Notes: a model not told the origin generated them from the letters alone. 64,000 nt of DNA from Paenibacillus sp. LS1 (GCF_026013365.1 NZ_JAPDOE010000011.1:163148-227147), one strand, 5' to 3'; positions 41,077-50,187 are shown, counted from the first letter of the stretch. Numbers and translations are program-made.

Positions 41077-42420
41077 ATGGAGATTTTCAAAAACAAGAAC
41101 TTCAGTTTGATGTTTTTTGGCAGAATCTTGACCAATATTGGAGATAGTTTATACGCGGTATCCGCCATGTGGCTGGTCTACAATCTGGGAGGCTCCTCAT
41201 TTTATACAGGACTCGCGGGTTTTTTATCCATTTTGCCGAAAATTATTCAACTGTTATCTGGACCGATGATAGATCGGCTTCCGATTCGGGGGATTCTGGT
41301 ATACAGTCAGTTAATTCAGGCCTTATTGTTATTAATTGTGCCGATTGCAGCGTACTATGATTTTCTGAGCGTAGGCTTGGTATTGGTGATCACCCCTATT
41401 CTGAACATCTGTAATACCTGGGTGTATCCGGTTCAGATGTCAGCTCTGCCAAGAGTATTGGAGAAACACCAACTCACGCAGGGCAACTCTCTGTTCTCCA
41501 TCGCTTATCAGGGTATTGATGTGGCTTGTAATGCCATCTCCGGGATCCTCATTGTTGCGCTGGGCGCGGTGTCTTTGTATTTTTGGAATGCCATCGGTTT
41601 CTTCATAGGTGCGCTGTTATTCTCCCAATTGCGGATTGCTCCTTATATCATGGAATCGAAAATGAAGAAGGAACAGGATACATACGATGAGATCATTGAA
41701 CGGGTGAACAAGAGTACACCGTCAGGCATGCGTTTGTTTTTTAGAAATTACACGGATGATTTAGTGAGCGGAATCATGCTGCTTACACGGTCGGCTTTGG
41801 CCAAATTGCTCTTTGGCATTATGGTTATTAATGCTGCGGGAGGAGCGACATTCAGTGTGCTACCCATATACAGTGATGAGATCGGTGGAGCTGGTATCTA
41901 CGGGTTGATGCTGATGGCACAGGCGCTGGGTAGCGTCATTGGCGCAACATGTGCACCGTATCTCAGACTGGAAAATGTACGTTTGGGTCGGTTGTATTCT
42001 GTGGCATACATCATCTCCGGTATCGCTTGGATCGGGTGTATATTTACCCCATGGAGCTGGCTGAGCATTCTGGTATATGGACTGGCCTGGGTTCCCGGCG
42101 GAGCCGTTAACGTTATCATCAATACCGTTGTGCAGAAGGGAGTACCACAGCAATATTTGGGTTTGGTATTCTCTGCAACGATGGCGTTAAGTGGTATAGC
42201 CATGCCAATCGGCAGTCTGATCGGTGGTACGTTGGGAGTCTGGCTACAGAGTTCTACAGTCATTACCTTATGTGGAATTACCGTCGTTTTGGTAGGTGTA
42301 TACTGGATGTTCGATCGCGTATCCCGCAACCTGCCCAAGACGGAGCAACTGGATGAAGGATATTTCAATTTCACACCACGTGGCGGCAAGGCTCGCTCGA
42401 ATACCGAAGTGGGGGTTTAA
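41077..42420 (+). CDS. MFS exporter, probable efflux pump for the NRPS product
   Basis: The 447-residue protein has about 12 transmembrane helices and the MFS_3/MefA-like layout (FKNKNFSLMFFGRILTNIGDSLYAVSAMWLVY at the N-terminus, GPMIDRLPIRGIL in the loop between helices 2 and 3). Members include macrolide efflux pumps and the enterobactin exporter EntS. GGAGG precedes the ATG. It is the last gene of the NRPS operon, 125 bases after the aminotransferase, and ends before a bidirectional hairpin. Export of the peptide, and thereby self-resistance, is the natural inference. Confidence 0.85.
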   Translation: MEIFKNKNFSLMFFGRILTNIGDSLYAVSAMWLVYNLGGSSFYTGLAGFLSILPKIIQLLSGPMIDRLPIRGILVYSQLIQALLLLIVPIAAYYDFLSVGLVLVITPILNICNTWVYPVQMSALPRVLEKHQLTQGNSLFSIAYQGIDVACNAISGILIVALGAVSLYFWNAIGFFIGALLFSQLRIAPYIMESKMKKEQDTYDEIIERVNKSTPSGMRLFFRNYTDDLVSGIMLLTRSALAKLLFGIMVINAAGGATFSVLPIYSDEIGGAGIYGLMLMAQALGSVIGATCAPYLRLENVRLGRLYSVAYIISGIAWIGCIFTPWSWLSILVYGLAWVPGGAVNVIINTVVQKGVPQQYLGLVFSATMALSGIAMPIGSLIGGTLGVWLQSSTVITLCGITVVLVGVYWMFDRVSRNLPKTEQLDEGYFNFTPRGGKARSNTEVGV

Positions 42421-42482
42421 CGCTGACATAGCGTAATGTGCCTGTTGTTTATCTCTAAATTTCATGGGTAAAAAATTAAAAA

Positions 42483-42548
42483 AGGCACCTCCAGAAAGGG
42501 CATGAGGATAACAATTGGTTATCCCGTGTCTTTTCCGTGAGGTGTCCT
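42483..42548. terminator. Long nested hairpin, bidirectional terminator
   Basis: An outer stem (42483-42491 with 42539-42548, one bulge) surrounds an inner 13-bp stem (42499-42512 with 42518-42530, one bulge). On the plus strand the inner stem is followed by TTTT. On the minus strand the outer stem is followed by a T-rich run (A-rich at 42471-42483). It separates the NRPS operon from the convergent SLH-protein gene. Confidence 0.7.
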
Positions 42549-42618
42549 ATTCAGGTTTATTCATGTTAAACCATGTTAAACGTTACCTGAGCATTGGCGC
42601 ATTGCAGGTGAATTGTTG

Positions 42619-44859
42619 TTACTCCGTGTAATCACTTATCGAAGTTCGCCCCGCCTCCACACTGATCCAGTAGGAATAATCTTCGCGTACGTCCACATAG
42701 AGGTTAAGTTCCTTCGCGTCAAGGTTACTTACCGTCAGTTTAAAATTGCCATAGGCATCTGCTGTAACCTGTTGCGTCTGGATGTGCTCTACAGCAGGCG
42801 AAGGACCATGGATTTTAATCGGCATCGTCTGGTTGGCATACGCCGAGAATGTACCTTGAAGGACTAGCGTGTGATCGGCAGAAAATACTGCTTTCATGGT
42901 CTGATCCGGTAGTCCGCCGTTCTTTTCATTCTCGGTAGCTTCAGTGGCATTCTTCGGTCTGCCCCATAGTTCGAAGCCTTTTTCCTTCAGGTTCTGGAGA
43001 AAAACAACGGCCTCTGCCCGGGTCAAGGATTCTTGTCCCGCATAACCTTGCACCGTAGCTGCCGTTTTGCCGGAAGAGTATCCCATGTTCAGCAGATACC
43101 GGATGGCATCTTCATCTTGGGTATAATTTTTACCGCCAAGACCAGCTACAATTACAGCTACTTCTGTTCGATTCAAGGCATGATTACGCAGCTTCGGATT
43201 CTGTTTGCTGGCTTCCAGATTCAGATTCAACGCGGATGCATAGGTATAGTAACGATCACTCCAGATGTTTCCTTTGACGGCTTGCCCCTCCACAGCATCG
43301 ATGCTCTGAATGACATGGGAATTCGCATACAGCTTGAACAACATGGAGAGAAATTCGGCTTCACTTACCTGATTGTTGGGCTTGAACGTTCCATCCTCGT
43401 ATCCACTGACCATCTCCTGTTGAACGGCCCATTGAATGGCATCTTTCGCCCAATGCGTGCGGATATCACTTAATTGGGGGATTCCCGTTACCGTAACAGA
43501 GACAACCGCTTCTTTCCCTTCAAAACGAATCCGGATTTCGGCTTTACCAGCCTGAAGACCGAGTATTTTTCCATCCTTGATGGCAATGCGATCCGACGTC
43601 GTCGTGAAGGAAACATTAGACTGTGGAACATAGGATGTTCCGTTATCATTCACGGCAGTGATCGAAGGCAGATCAATCTGTTCTCCTGTTCGAACGTTCA
43701 GGTTTTGTTGTCCTGGCGTTATACGGGTAAGAGTGGCATCCTGAACACCGTCAACATGGAAGAAACGCGTGGAGTATGTGATTTCCGCTGCTGTACCGTT
43801 CTTCTTTTGCAGACCTGTAATTCGAATGTTGAACGTATCGCCGTTCTTTAACATTTGCACATCATCGGGACGGAAGATAATGGCGTAGCCATATCCATAT
43901 CCACCTGTCTCTACATTGAAATAGGCTTGATTAAACCATTGTTTATCCGCAGGGTCCACGTTGTAATAACCTGTTGGAAAGCCACTGTTCTGATTGTTGG
44001 CATTAAAGGTCCACGTACGTTGATCGGAAGTTCGAGTCATCTCGACCTGTACCTCAGACAGTGATGGTTTCGCGAATACATCTGTATTCAGTTGAACGGA
44101 CCAGGCCTGTGTACTGCCAAAGGCTTCGATTGGAAATGCGCCTTGATTTGGAAACAGACTGTAGTTAAAAGGAGCTGCCCCAGTTCTGCTCTTGTCGAAT
44201 ACCTGCATGGCACTATAGTACTGATCATAGGTCTTACCTGCTTCACTACGAGTGGCGAGTCCAAATCCGATTCGTTGCATTTGTGGATTCAAAATCCAGC
44301 GCCGGTGACCCAGTCGATCAATATTGGAGGCATCCGAATCATTCATATAGGCCTGAATGCTTTTTGTCAGGACGTTATCCTTGGCACTGCTGGTAAGGTA
44401 CAGATTGGAGCTGCTGGCAGACTTTGAACCTGTGTCAAAGAAATTCTTTGGCATATCTCCCGGCTGCTCTGGATAATGGGACAGGTATCCACCCGTGGAG
44501 ACCACAACAGCTCCATGTTGGGCTTGACGATTCAATGTTGGATCAAGGACAAGATCTCCCTGAAGACCCGTGATAAAACGATAAAAGTTGGCTGCATTCA
44601 GCCCTTGTTCCAGATAGGCATCACTTACAACACCAGCAGAGTAGGGAGCACTTGTCGAAGGTGTCTCTGTATACAGGGGAGATGCATCATCACCATTCAT
44701 CCACTGATTCCACTTCTGAACAATCTCCTGCTGACTTCGCTCTGGCAGCAAACTGTCGATCTGTTCTGCATGTGCCGCTTGAGCACCCCATAACAGAAAC
44801 AGCAGGCCTGCCAAGGGCAGTGTGAACAGCGAATGCATTTTATTTTTCCGGTAAACCAT
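42619..44859 (-). CDS. Cell-surface CAP-domain protein with Ig-like and three SLH domains
   Basis: The 746-residue protein has a Sec signal peptide (cleavage expected after AHA near residue 31). A CAP domain follows (about 85-265, with RQAQHGAVVVSTGG and LGHRRWILNP), then a beta domain, a bacterial Ig-like domain (about 385-465), three S-layer-homology domains (about 470-650; DIRTHWAKDAIQWAV, YEDGTFKP and similar), and a C-terminal beta domain like that of its paralogue. SLH domains bind pyruvylated wall polysaccharide, so this form is wall-anchored. The ATG at 44859 has GAGGGG 8 bases upstream. Compared with the paralogue at 21353-22804, the Ig and SLH block replaces the Pro-rich linker. Confidence 0.88.
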   Translation of the reverse strand: MVYRKNKMHSLFTLPLAGLLFLLWGAQAAHAEQIDSLLPERSQQEIVQKWNQWMNGDDASPLYTETPSTSAPYSAGVVSDAYLEQGLNAANFYRFITGLQGDLVLDPTLNRQAQHGAVVVSTGGYLSHYPEQPGDMPKNFFDTGSKSASSSNLYLTSSAKDNVLTKSIQAYMNDSDASNIDRLGHRRWILNPQMQRIGFGLATRSEAGKTYDQYYSAMQVFDKSRTGAAPFNYSLFPNQGAFPIEAFGSTQAWSVQLNTDVFAKPSLSEVQVEMTRTSDQRTWTFNANNQNSGFPTGYYNVDPADKQWFNQAYFNVETGGYGYGYAIIFRPDDVQMLKNGDTFNIRITGLQKKNGTAAEITYSTRFFHVDGVQDATLTRITPGQQNLNVRTGEQIDLPSITAVNDNGTSYVPQSNVSFTTTSDRIAIKDGKILGLQAGKAEIRIRFEGKEAVVSVTVTGIPQLSDIRTHWAKDAIQWAVQQEMVSGYEDGTFKPNNQVSEAEFLSMLFKLYANSHVIQSIDAVEGQAVKGNIWSDRYYTYASALNLNLEASKQNPKLRNHALNRTEVAVIVAGLGGKNYTQDEDAIRYLLNMGYSSGKTAATVQGYAGQESLTRAEAVVFLQNLKEKGFELWGRPKNATEATENEKNGGLPDQTMKAVFSADHTLVLQGTFSAYANQTMPIKIHGPSPAVEHIQTQQVTADAYGNFKLTVSNLDAKELNLYVDVREDYSYWISVEAGRTSISDYTE

Positions 44860-45028
44860 GTTTCCAACCCCTCTCAATTCTGAACGTCGAAGAACATATG
44901 CATGTACAACATCATGGTATATTCATCGACATTACAGTTGATTTTGCTTAGAGGTGGGCATGGGAGCAAAAGGCCGAGCGTGTGAAGGAGTGGGAGGGAA
45001 ATGAGTAAGAATTGGTAGTTTATTAGTG

Positions 45029-45072
45029 AAAAAAGAGCACAGGCTGCCCCCGCCGATTCGGGACAGCTTGTA
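45029..45072 (-). terminator. Rho-independent terminator for the hypothetical gene at 45099
   Basis: On the minus strand ACAAGCTGTCC pairs with GGGCAGCCTGT (two G-U pairs) and is followed by CTCTTTTTT. It lies 27 bases past the stop. Confidence 0.8.
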
Positions 45073-45098
45073 CTCCTCATACATATGTATCTACTCTG

Positions 45099-45701
45099 TT
45101 AGTCGAGACTCAGGTTAAAATCAGGCTCACACATATAATCTAAAGGGTACAGATCATCGCGGGCTGAGATTAATGCACGGAAATGAAGATAAAGATTATT
45201 GGGCTGTACCACAATGCCACCAACACGATGAGGCATAAGTTCAGCTACTACAAACACATCTTCCGCGCGATTGCATTTGAAAAGAACATTCTTGGGATTG
45301 ATGACTTCTTCCAGGTAACTGTATGTCATCACGTGAAATGCTTGTCCACGCCAGTTCGTCTTGATCACTTTATAGGACTGTGTGCGAACCAGATCCAGAT
45401 AACGTTCCAGCTGGAACGTATGCTCAAATTGCGTAATGTAGCCTTTTTTATCCACATCAATCGTAAACTCGACATCATAGCTCACATGCATTTCATCTTT
45501 ATAAGTTCCCTTCATGACCTTCATAGCGTCAAAGTGTGATCCGAATTCCGGATCTTCCACGTAGGGAATGGTAACGAGTTCAGGATCAACATGATCTGTA
45601 ATCTGGCTCTTACTGGAAGGTGGGGTGTAATACTTCGATGGCTGAAGATCAATCGATCCAATCATGCTTCCTGGGAAACCGGGGCTGCAAGTTATTCGCA
45701 T
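45099..45701 (-). CDS. Hypothetical protein
   Basis: The 200-residue protein has no signal peptide or transmembrane segment. It contains an acidic, beta-rich body with MKVMKGTYKDEMHVSYDVEFTIDVD and a C-terminal LYPLDYMCEPDF. I do not recognise a family. AAGGAG lies six bases before the ATG at 45701, so the two extra N-terminal codons of the longest frame are not used. It is monocistronic with its own terminator. The neighbours on either side are unrelated, so context gives no function. Confidence 0.6.
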   Translation of the reverse strand: MRITCSPGFPGSMIGSIDLQPSKYYTPPSSKSQITDHVDPELVTIPYVEDPEFGSHFDAMKVMKGTYKDEMHVSYDVEFTIDVDKKGYITQFEHTFQLERYLDLVRTQSYKVIKTNWRGQAFHVMTYSYLEEVINPKNVLFKCNRAEDVFVVAELMPHRVGGIVVQPNNLYLHFRALISARDDLYPLDYMCEPDFNLSLD

Positions 45702-45941
45702 AGTCATCTCCTTAGTTGTTGGTCAGTAGTTAGACGAACGACTAGGAAGAAAGTTGCACCATAATAAGGAAATGGAGGATGGGAAAGAACCTGCATACTG
45801 GCGCTATTTCCAATCGTCTTGCTCTTTTGATACAGTATCTGTAGAACATAACGGAGAGCATATCAATTTATGAGACAATGTTTTCATGAATGGGTAATGG
45901 AGAACCATGCGCCATATCACTCTCGGAGAGGAGTCCATCTA

Positions 45942-46418
45942 ATGAATGTGAATGAACATGTGATCGAACAGCAGTCCCTTACCTTTGTGGGCATTAAACG
46001 AACGTTCTCTTGTGTGGATGGCGAGAATTTAAGAGAAATTCCAAAGATGTGGCAAGATGCTTTGGCGGACGGGATTGAGGAACGTTTAAACGGGTTCAAT
46101 AACGGAGCGATTCCCGGTTTGGTAGGCATCTGTGTAGATCAGCGAGAGTTGCATGACAATCAAATGGAGTACTGGATTGCAACCTCCCACTCAGGTGAAG
46201 TGCCTGAAGGTTTGTTGTCAATAGAACTTCCCGCGTCCCATTGGGTTGTATTTGAAGCAGATGAACTAGAGCCGGGAGCGATACAACGGTTGTGGCACCA
46301 TATTATGACAGAGTGGTTTCCTTCCACTTCATATCAGCATGCAGGGATTCCGGAACTTGAAGTGTACAGAGGTCACGGCACACCTCCCCAAGTCTGGATA
46401 CCCGTCAAATTGAATTAG
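45942..46418 (+). CDS. GyrI-like small-molecule-binding protein (YdeE/SOUL-type effector domain)
   Basis: The 158-residue protein is a stand-alone effector-binding domain of the AraC/GyrI type: LTFVGIKRTFSC at the start, GLVGICVD and MEYWIATSHSGEVPEG in the middle, and WHHIMTEWFPSTSYQHAGIPELEVY at the end. This pattern is typical for domains that bind amphipathic ligands. There is no HTH, so it is not itself a regulator. The longest frame starts at 45870, but AGAGGAG lies 8 bases before the ATG at 45942. It is followed ten bases later by a SUKH-like gene and then a TPR gene; the three may form one operon. Confidence 0.78.
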   Translation: MNVNEHVIEQQSLTFVGIKRTFSCVDGENLREIPKMWQDALADGIEERLNGFNNGAIPGLVGICVDQRELHDNQMEYWIATSHSGEVPEGLLSIELPASHWVVFEADELEPGAIQRLWHHIMTEWFPSTSYQHAGIPELEVYRGHGTPPQVWIPVKLN

Positions 46419-46428
46419 GAGGGCTACG

Positions 46429-46878
46429 ATGTTATCGAATAAAGTCATTGATCATTGCCAGGAGCAAGGCTGGTGGCATGAAGATGTTCCAGCAGGATAC
46501 GAAGAAGCATTACGGAAGCTAGAGATCGATCTTCAGTCAGATTTTGCACAATTTTATTTACATGCAGAGGATGGACCGACTTTTTACAGTAGACATCAGG
46601 AATTGTATCAGATCTGCTGGTTTATGGAGAACACCGTATATCTGGAAGACATGAATGTGGCACAGCTCACATTGGGACTCCCCGAGGCGTACATTCCACT
46701 GGACAGTTTTGAAGGTGAAGGTGGATTTTTCTACAACCGGCAGACGGGAGAAGTGGTGTTGGTAGAACTGGGCGAGTCCATCGAACGGTTTCTCAATGGC
46801 GAGAGTAAGCCGCAGTGGCTCAATTTCAGTGCTTTTCTGGAGTGGTATTTCGTCCTGGAGGAGGAGACGGTGCAATGA
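46429..46878 (+). CDS. SUKH/SMI1-KNR4-like protein
   Basis: The 149-residue acidic, soluble protein ends with a pattern common in SMI1/KNR4 (SUKH) domains: YIPLDSFEGEGGFFYNRQTGEVVLVE, then WLNFSAFLEWYF. SUKH proteins often act as immunity proteins against polymorphic toxins, but many are orphan. No toxin gene is adjacent. GGAGG precedes the ATG. The stop codon overlaps the start of the TPR gene (ATGA), so the two are translationally coupled. Confidence 0.55.
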   Translation: MLSNKVIDHCQEQGWWHEDVPAGYEEALRKLEIDLQSDFAQFYLHAEDGPTFYSRHQELYQICWFMENTVYLEDMNVAQLTLGLPEAYIPLDSFEGEGGFFYNRQTGEVVLVELGESIERFLNGESKPQWLNFSAFLEWYFVLEEETVQ

Positions 46879-47315
46879 AAGATCTGACACCGGAACATGC
46901 CGAACTGGAGCGACAAATTATTGAAACGGTAGAAGCCGGTAATGTGCTGGATGAGACGCAGCAACATGAACAAGCACTTATCTATTATGATCAGGCATGG
47001 GGCATGTTGCCCGAGCCGAAGATGGATTGGGAGATTGCAAGCTGGATCGCATCCTGCCACGCGAATGCACATATCGATCTAAAGCAATATGAACTGGCGA
47101 AGCCGTGGGCTGAGATATCATTGCAAACGCGGAGTTCGGATAGAAGTACCAGTCCGTTAATCGATTTGGGCATGGTGTGCATGAGGCTTGAACAGCACGA
47201 CGAGGCATATTCGTATCTGCATCAGGCGTATGAATTCGGCAAAGAGCGTGCATTTCAGGGAAGCCCAAGGGACGTGTTGAGTTATTACAAGGAAGAGCGG
47301 GCTAAGCGAAATTAG
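46875..47315 (+). CDS. Small TPR-like protein
   Basis: The 146-residue protein is all-helical with TPR-like units: HEQALIYYDQAWGMLPEP, ANAHIDLKQYELAKPWAEISLQ and LGMVCMRLEQHDEAYSYLHQAYEF. It has no other domain. The start ATG overlaps the TGA of the SUKH-like gene, and GGAGGAG lies 9-15 bases upstream; a longer frame from 46815 would run inside the upstream gene. Coupled expression at a fixed ratio suggests that it binds the SUKH-like protein or shares its partner. That is inference. Confidence 0.7.
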   Translation: MKDLTPEHAELERQIIETVEAGNVLDETQQHEQALIYYDQAWGMLPEPKMDWEIASWIASCHANAHIDLKQYELAKPWAEISLQTRSSDRSTSPLIDLGMVCMRLEQHDEAYSYLHQAYEFGKERAFQGSPRDVLSYYKEERAKRN

Positions 47316-47341
47316 AGTGATTCAGACCATACCATGAAACG

Positions 47342-47389
47342 AAAAGGGTACCCCCGTTGGCCAATCATTGACCATAGGTGTACCCTTTC
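47342..47389. terminator. Bidirectional terminator between TPR and CBS genes
   Basis: AAAGGGTAC pairs with GTACCCTTT with a partly paired interior. It lies between convergent genes. Confidence 0.8.
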
Positions 47390-47430
47390 GAGTTGAATAT
47401 TCGTTTATTACCGGGATGTTCTGCTTAAAT

Positions 47431-47835
47431 CTAATCCGAAATGTTACGCGTATAATATTCAATAATATCCTTACGACGGATAATACCGAGGAAGACACGA
47501 TCGACATCTACCACGGGCACAAAATTTTGGTCTGCTGCAAGTGTCAGCATATCCTCCATTTCAGCCTCAATGTATACACATTCATTATATACCCGATTGT
47601 TAATTTCATGGACTTGAACCTGATCCATCGTATCAAAAGTCAATCCGGGTGTATTTCGCATTTTCCATAACAAATCGCCTTCGGACAGGGTAGCAACATA
47701 TTTTCCATCCTGGTCAATCACGGGAATGGCGGTGTAGTGCTGCGATTCCAGTTGCTCAATAGCATCTTTCATGGAAGCGGTAGACTTGATATAGGCCACT
47801 TCGGCTTTGGGGAGTAAAAAATAGCTGATTTCCAT
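47431..47835 (-). CDS. CBS-domain-pair protein (YkuL/DarB-like)
   Basis: The 134-residue protein consists of two CBS domains (about 8-60 and 75-130) with SQHYTAIPVIDQDGKYVATLSEGDLLW and FVPVVDVDRVFLGIIRRKDIIEY. The stand-alone size recalls YkuL/DarB, a cyclic-di-AMP receptor in Bacillus subtilis, but nucleotide preference cannot be read here. Two adjacent ATGs follow AAGGAG; the second has the better 7-base spacing. The longest frame extends to 47892 without support. Confidence 0.78.
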   Translation of the reverse strand: MEISYFLLPKAEVAYIKSTASMKDAIEQLESQHYTAIPVIDQDGKYVATLSEGDLLWKMRNTPGLTFDTMDQVQVHEINNRVYNECVYIEAEMEDMLTLAADQNFVPVVDVDRVFLGIIRRKDIIEYYTRNISD

Positions 47836-48012
47836 CATCGGGCTCCTTTTCAGCCTTTTGCATAGCAAAAAAGCTTTAGTATGTAATCTCACTCTTCTTA
47901 TTTAAACATATTATGTGAGCTTTCGGCTATTTTTAATGATAAATTCGTCAGATTTGTTTCATTGTTTAAATGGCTCTGGAAATCTATAGTGTATATTAGA
48001 GGTGATGTAACC

Positions 48013-50100
48013 ATGAAATCCAAACGTAAATTAATGTACGGACTGCTGCCCATCTTATTTGCAGGTGGAATCGGAATGTATCTATACATGCAGAATAACA
48101 AAGAAGCAGAGGCCAAACCCCAGACCACCGTGAATCAGTACATAGAGCATCTGCAGAAAAAAGAGTTTGACCAGCTGTATACCTTGATGACGCCTGCTTC
48201 GCTGCAAGACTCGGGCATGAACAAGGAACAATTTGTCGAAAAATACAATGTGATCTATTCGGGTATGGAAGTATTCACCGTCAAGGCGGAGGTTAAGCCT
48301 GTGGATGTTGCTGAAACGGCGTCTGATGACGGTAAGACAGCTGCAGAGAATAAAGACGCGGATACGTATGAAGTGGACTATGACCTGCAACTGACAACCT
48401 TTTTGGGAGAAGTTAGTGAGACACATACACTGAAACTGGTCCGGCAGGAGCTTGAGGATGGGAGCAAAAACTGGCAAATTAACTGGCAGCCTTCGTTGAT
48501 CCTGACTGACATGATTAAGGGCAACAAGGTACGAGTTAGAACACTGTTCCCGGATCGTGGAAACATTGTGGATCGCGATGGCTTGCCGCTGGCTACCAGG
48601 GGCACGATGAATGAATGGGGCATTGTGCCTGAGAAACTTGGTGATAACCCCGATCAGATGATTGCTCGAATCGCGAGCCATTATCAGGTTTCGGAAGATG
48701 CCATTCACAAGGCACTTGCGCAGACATGGGTGAAGCCGGAATATTTTGTCCCGATTGCTTCCACGGAGGAGTTTGACGTACCAGCGTCTTTAAGCGGGGT
48801 TACGCTTCAAAGCAAGGAAATCCGTTATTATCCACTCGGTGAGGCAGCTGCTCATCTGATTGGTTATGTGCGGAAAGCCACCAAAGAAGATCTGGATAAG
48901 GATACGGAAGGGTATTATCGCGCAGAGGATTGGATCGGCAAATCAGGCTTGGAGCAGTCCATGGAGAAACAGCTGCGCGGTGAACGTGGCGGTCTGATTG
49001 AAATCACCGATGAAGCCGGCAACTCCCGCTCCGAGCTTATTCGTAAGGACGCTGTAGACGGACAGGATGTGCAACTGACGATTAGCTCCAAGCAACAAAA
49101 GCAATTGTATCAGACATTATCCAGCGGAGGAGACGCCGGTGCGATGGTTCTGATGAATCCGACGGACGGCAACCTGCTGGCGTTGGTCAGTGCGCCTTCC
49201 TATAACCCGAACAAGATGGTTACAGGACTTTCGCAGGCAGAGTGGGATGCGTACTCGGCAAATGAGAAGCTTCCTTTTATCAACAGAGTTACTACCCGAT
49301 ATGCACCGGGATCAACCTTCAAAGCGATCACAGCCGCAGCGGGACTAATGGAGAAGGTGACCACAGCGGAGAAAACACATGATATTTCTGGCTTGCAATG
49401 GCGCAAAGACGATAGTTGGGGCGGTTATTATGTCAAGCGTGTGAAGAGTTTATCTCCGGTGAATATGGTCGATGCACTGGTGTACTCGGACAATATTTAC
49501 TTTGCCATGGAAGCGATCGAGATGGGCAGCGCCAAGTTTATTGATGGAATCCAGAAGTTTGGTTTTGGCGATAACTTTGGACTGGATGAATTGTATTTGA
49601 AGCCGAGCCAATATGCCAACGAAGCGAATCTGGATCTGTCGTCCGAGGTGTTACTTGCTGATACATCCTACGGGCAAGGGGAAATGTTGATGTCCCCGAT
49701 TCATCTGGCGTCGTCATTTACACCTTTTATTAATGAAGGAAAACTGGTGAAACCTGTTCTGATCGAGGGAAAAGAAAGCATTGACCCTGAGGTGATTATT
49801 ACTCCAGAAGCTGCAAATACGGTTAAGGATGCATTGGGAGAAGTTGTTTCCCGTCAGGGAGGCACTGCTCATACCTTGAATTCAATACCTGGAGGACTCG
49901 CGGGTAAGACGGGAACAGCGGAGTTGAAAGCGAAAAAGGGAGAGAAGGGGCAAGAGAACGGGTTTTTCGTGGTGTTTGATACCGACTCTCCGACCTTCCT
50001 GTTATCAGCTGTAATTGAAGAGGTGAACGGCCGGGGCGGAAGCCATTATGTCGTGGATAAATTAAAACCTTTTTTGGGAAAGTTGGAGATTGCGCAGTAA
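48013..50100 (+). CDS. Class B penicillin-binding protein with MecA-type N-terminal domain (PbpC/PBP3-like)
   Basis: The 695-residue protein has a single N-terminal transmembrane anchor (residues 6-26). An NTF2-like domain follows (about 40-165, as in MecA), then a PBP-dimerisation domain (about 180-345) and a transpeptidase domain. The catalytic motifs are Ser 434-x-x-Lys 437 in PGSTFK, Ser 492-Asp-Asn, and Lys 632-Thr-Gly. It cross-links peptidoglycan outside the membrane. Family members with this N-terminus are often low-affinity beta-lactam targets, though resistance is not shown by sequence. The frame begins at 47962, but GAGGTGATG lies 7 bases before the ATG at 48013. It is monocistronic. 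Confidence 0.92.
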   Translation: MKSKRKLMYGLLPILFAGGIGMYLYMQNNKEAEAKPQTTVNQYIEHLQKKEFDQLYTLMTPASLQDSGMNKEQFVEKYNVIYSGMEVFTVKAEVKPVDVAETASDDGKTAAENKDADTYEVDYDLQLTTFLGEVSETHTLKLVRQELEDGSKNWQINWQPSLILTDMIKGNKVRVRTLFPDRGNIVDRDGLPLATRGTMNEWGIVPEKLGDNPDQMIARIASHYQVSEDAIHKALAQTWVKPEYFVPIASTEEFDVPASLSGVTLQSKEIRYYPLGEAAAHLIGYVRKATKEDLDKDTEGYYRAEDWIGKSGLEQSMEKQLRGERGGLIEITDEAGNSRSELIRKDAVDGQDVQLTISSKQQKQLYQTLSSGGDAGAMVLMNPTDGNLLALVSAPSYNPNKMVTGLSQAEWDAYSANEKLPFINRVTTRYAPGSTFKAITAAAGLMEKVTTAEKTHDISGLQWRKDDSWGGYYVKRVKSLSPVNMVDALVYSDNIYFAMEAIEMGSAKFIDGIQKFGFGDNFGLDELYLKPSQYANEANLDLSSEVLLADTSYGQGEMLMSPIHLASSFTPFINEGKLVKPVLIEGKESIDPEVIITPEAANTVKDALGEVVSRQGGTAHTLNSIPGGLAGKTGTAELKAKKGEKGQENGFFVVFDTDSPTFLLSAVIEEVNGRGGSHYVVDKLKPFLGKLEIAQ

Positions 50101-50134
50101 CTCTGATTTAATATATAGCCTCGCAAGCATAATA

Positions 50135-50187
50135 AAAAGACCCGGTCTCCATGTTATGGTTCTCACATGTGACCGGGCCTTTTTTTG
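50135..50187. terminator. Terminator between PBP and methyltransferase genes
   Basis: AGACCCGGTC pairs with GACCGGGCCT, with an inner CATGT/ACATG stem, and is followed by T7. It lies between convergent genes and has A-rich sequence on the other side. Confidence 0.9.
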
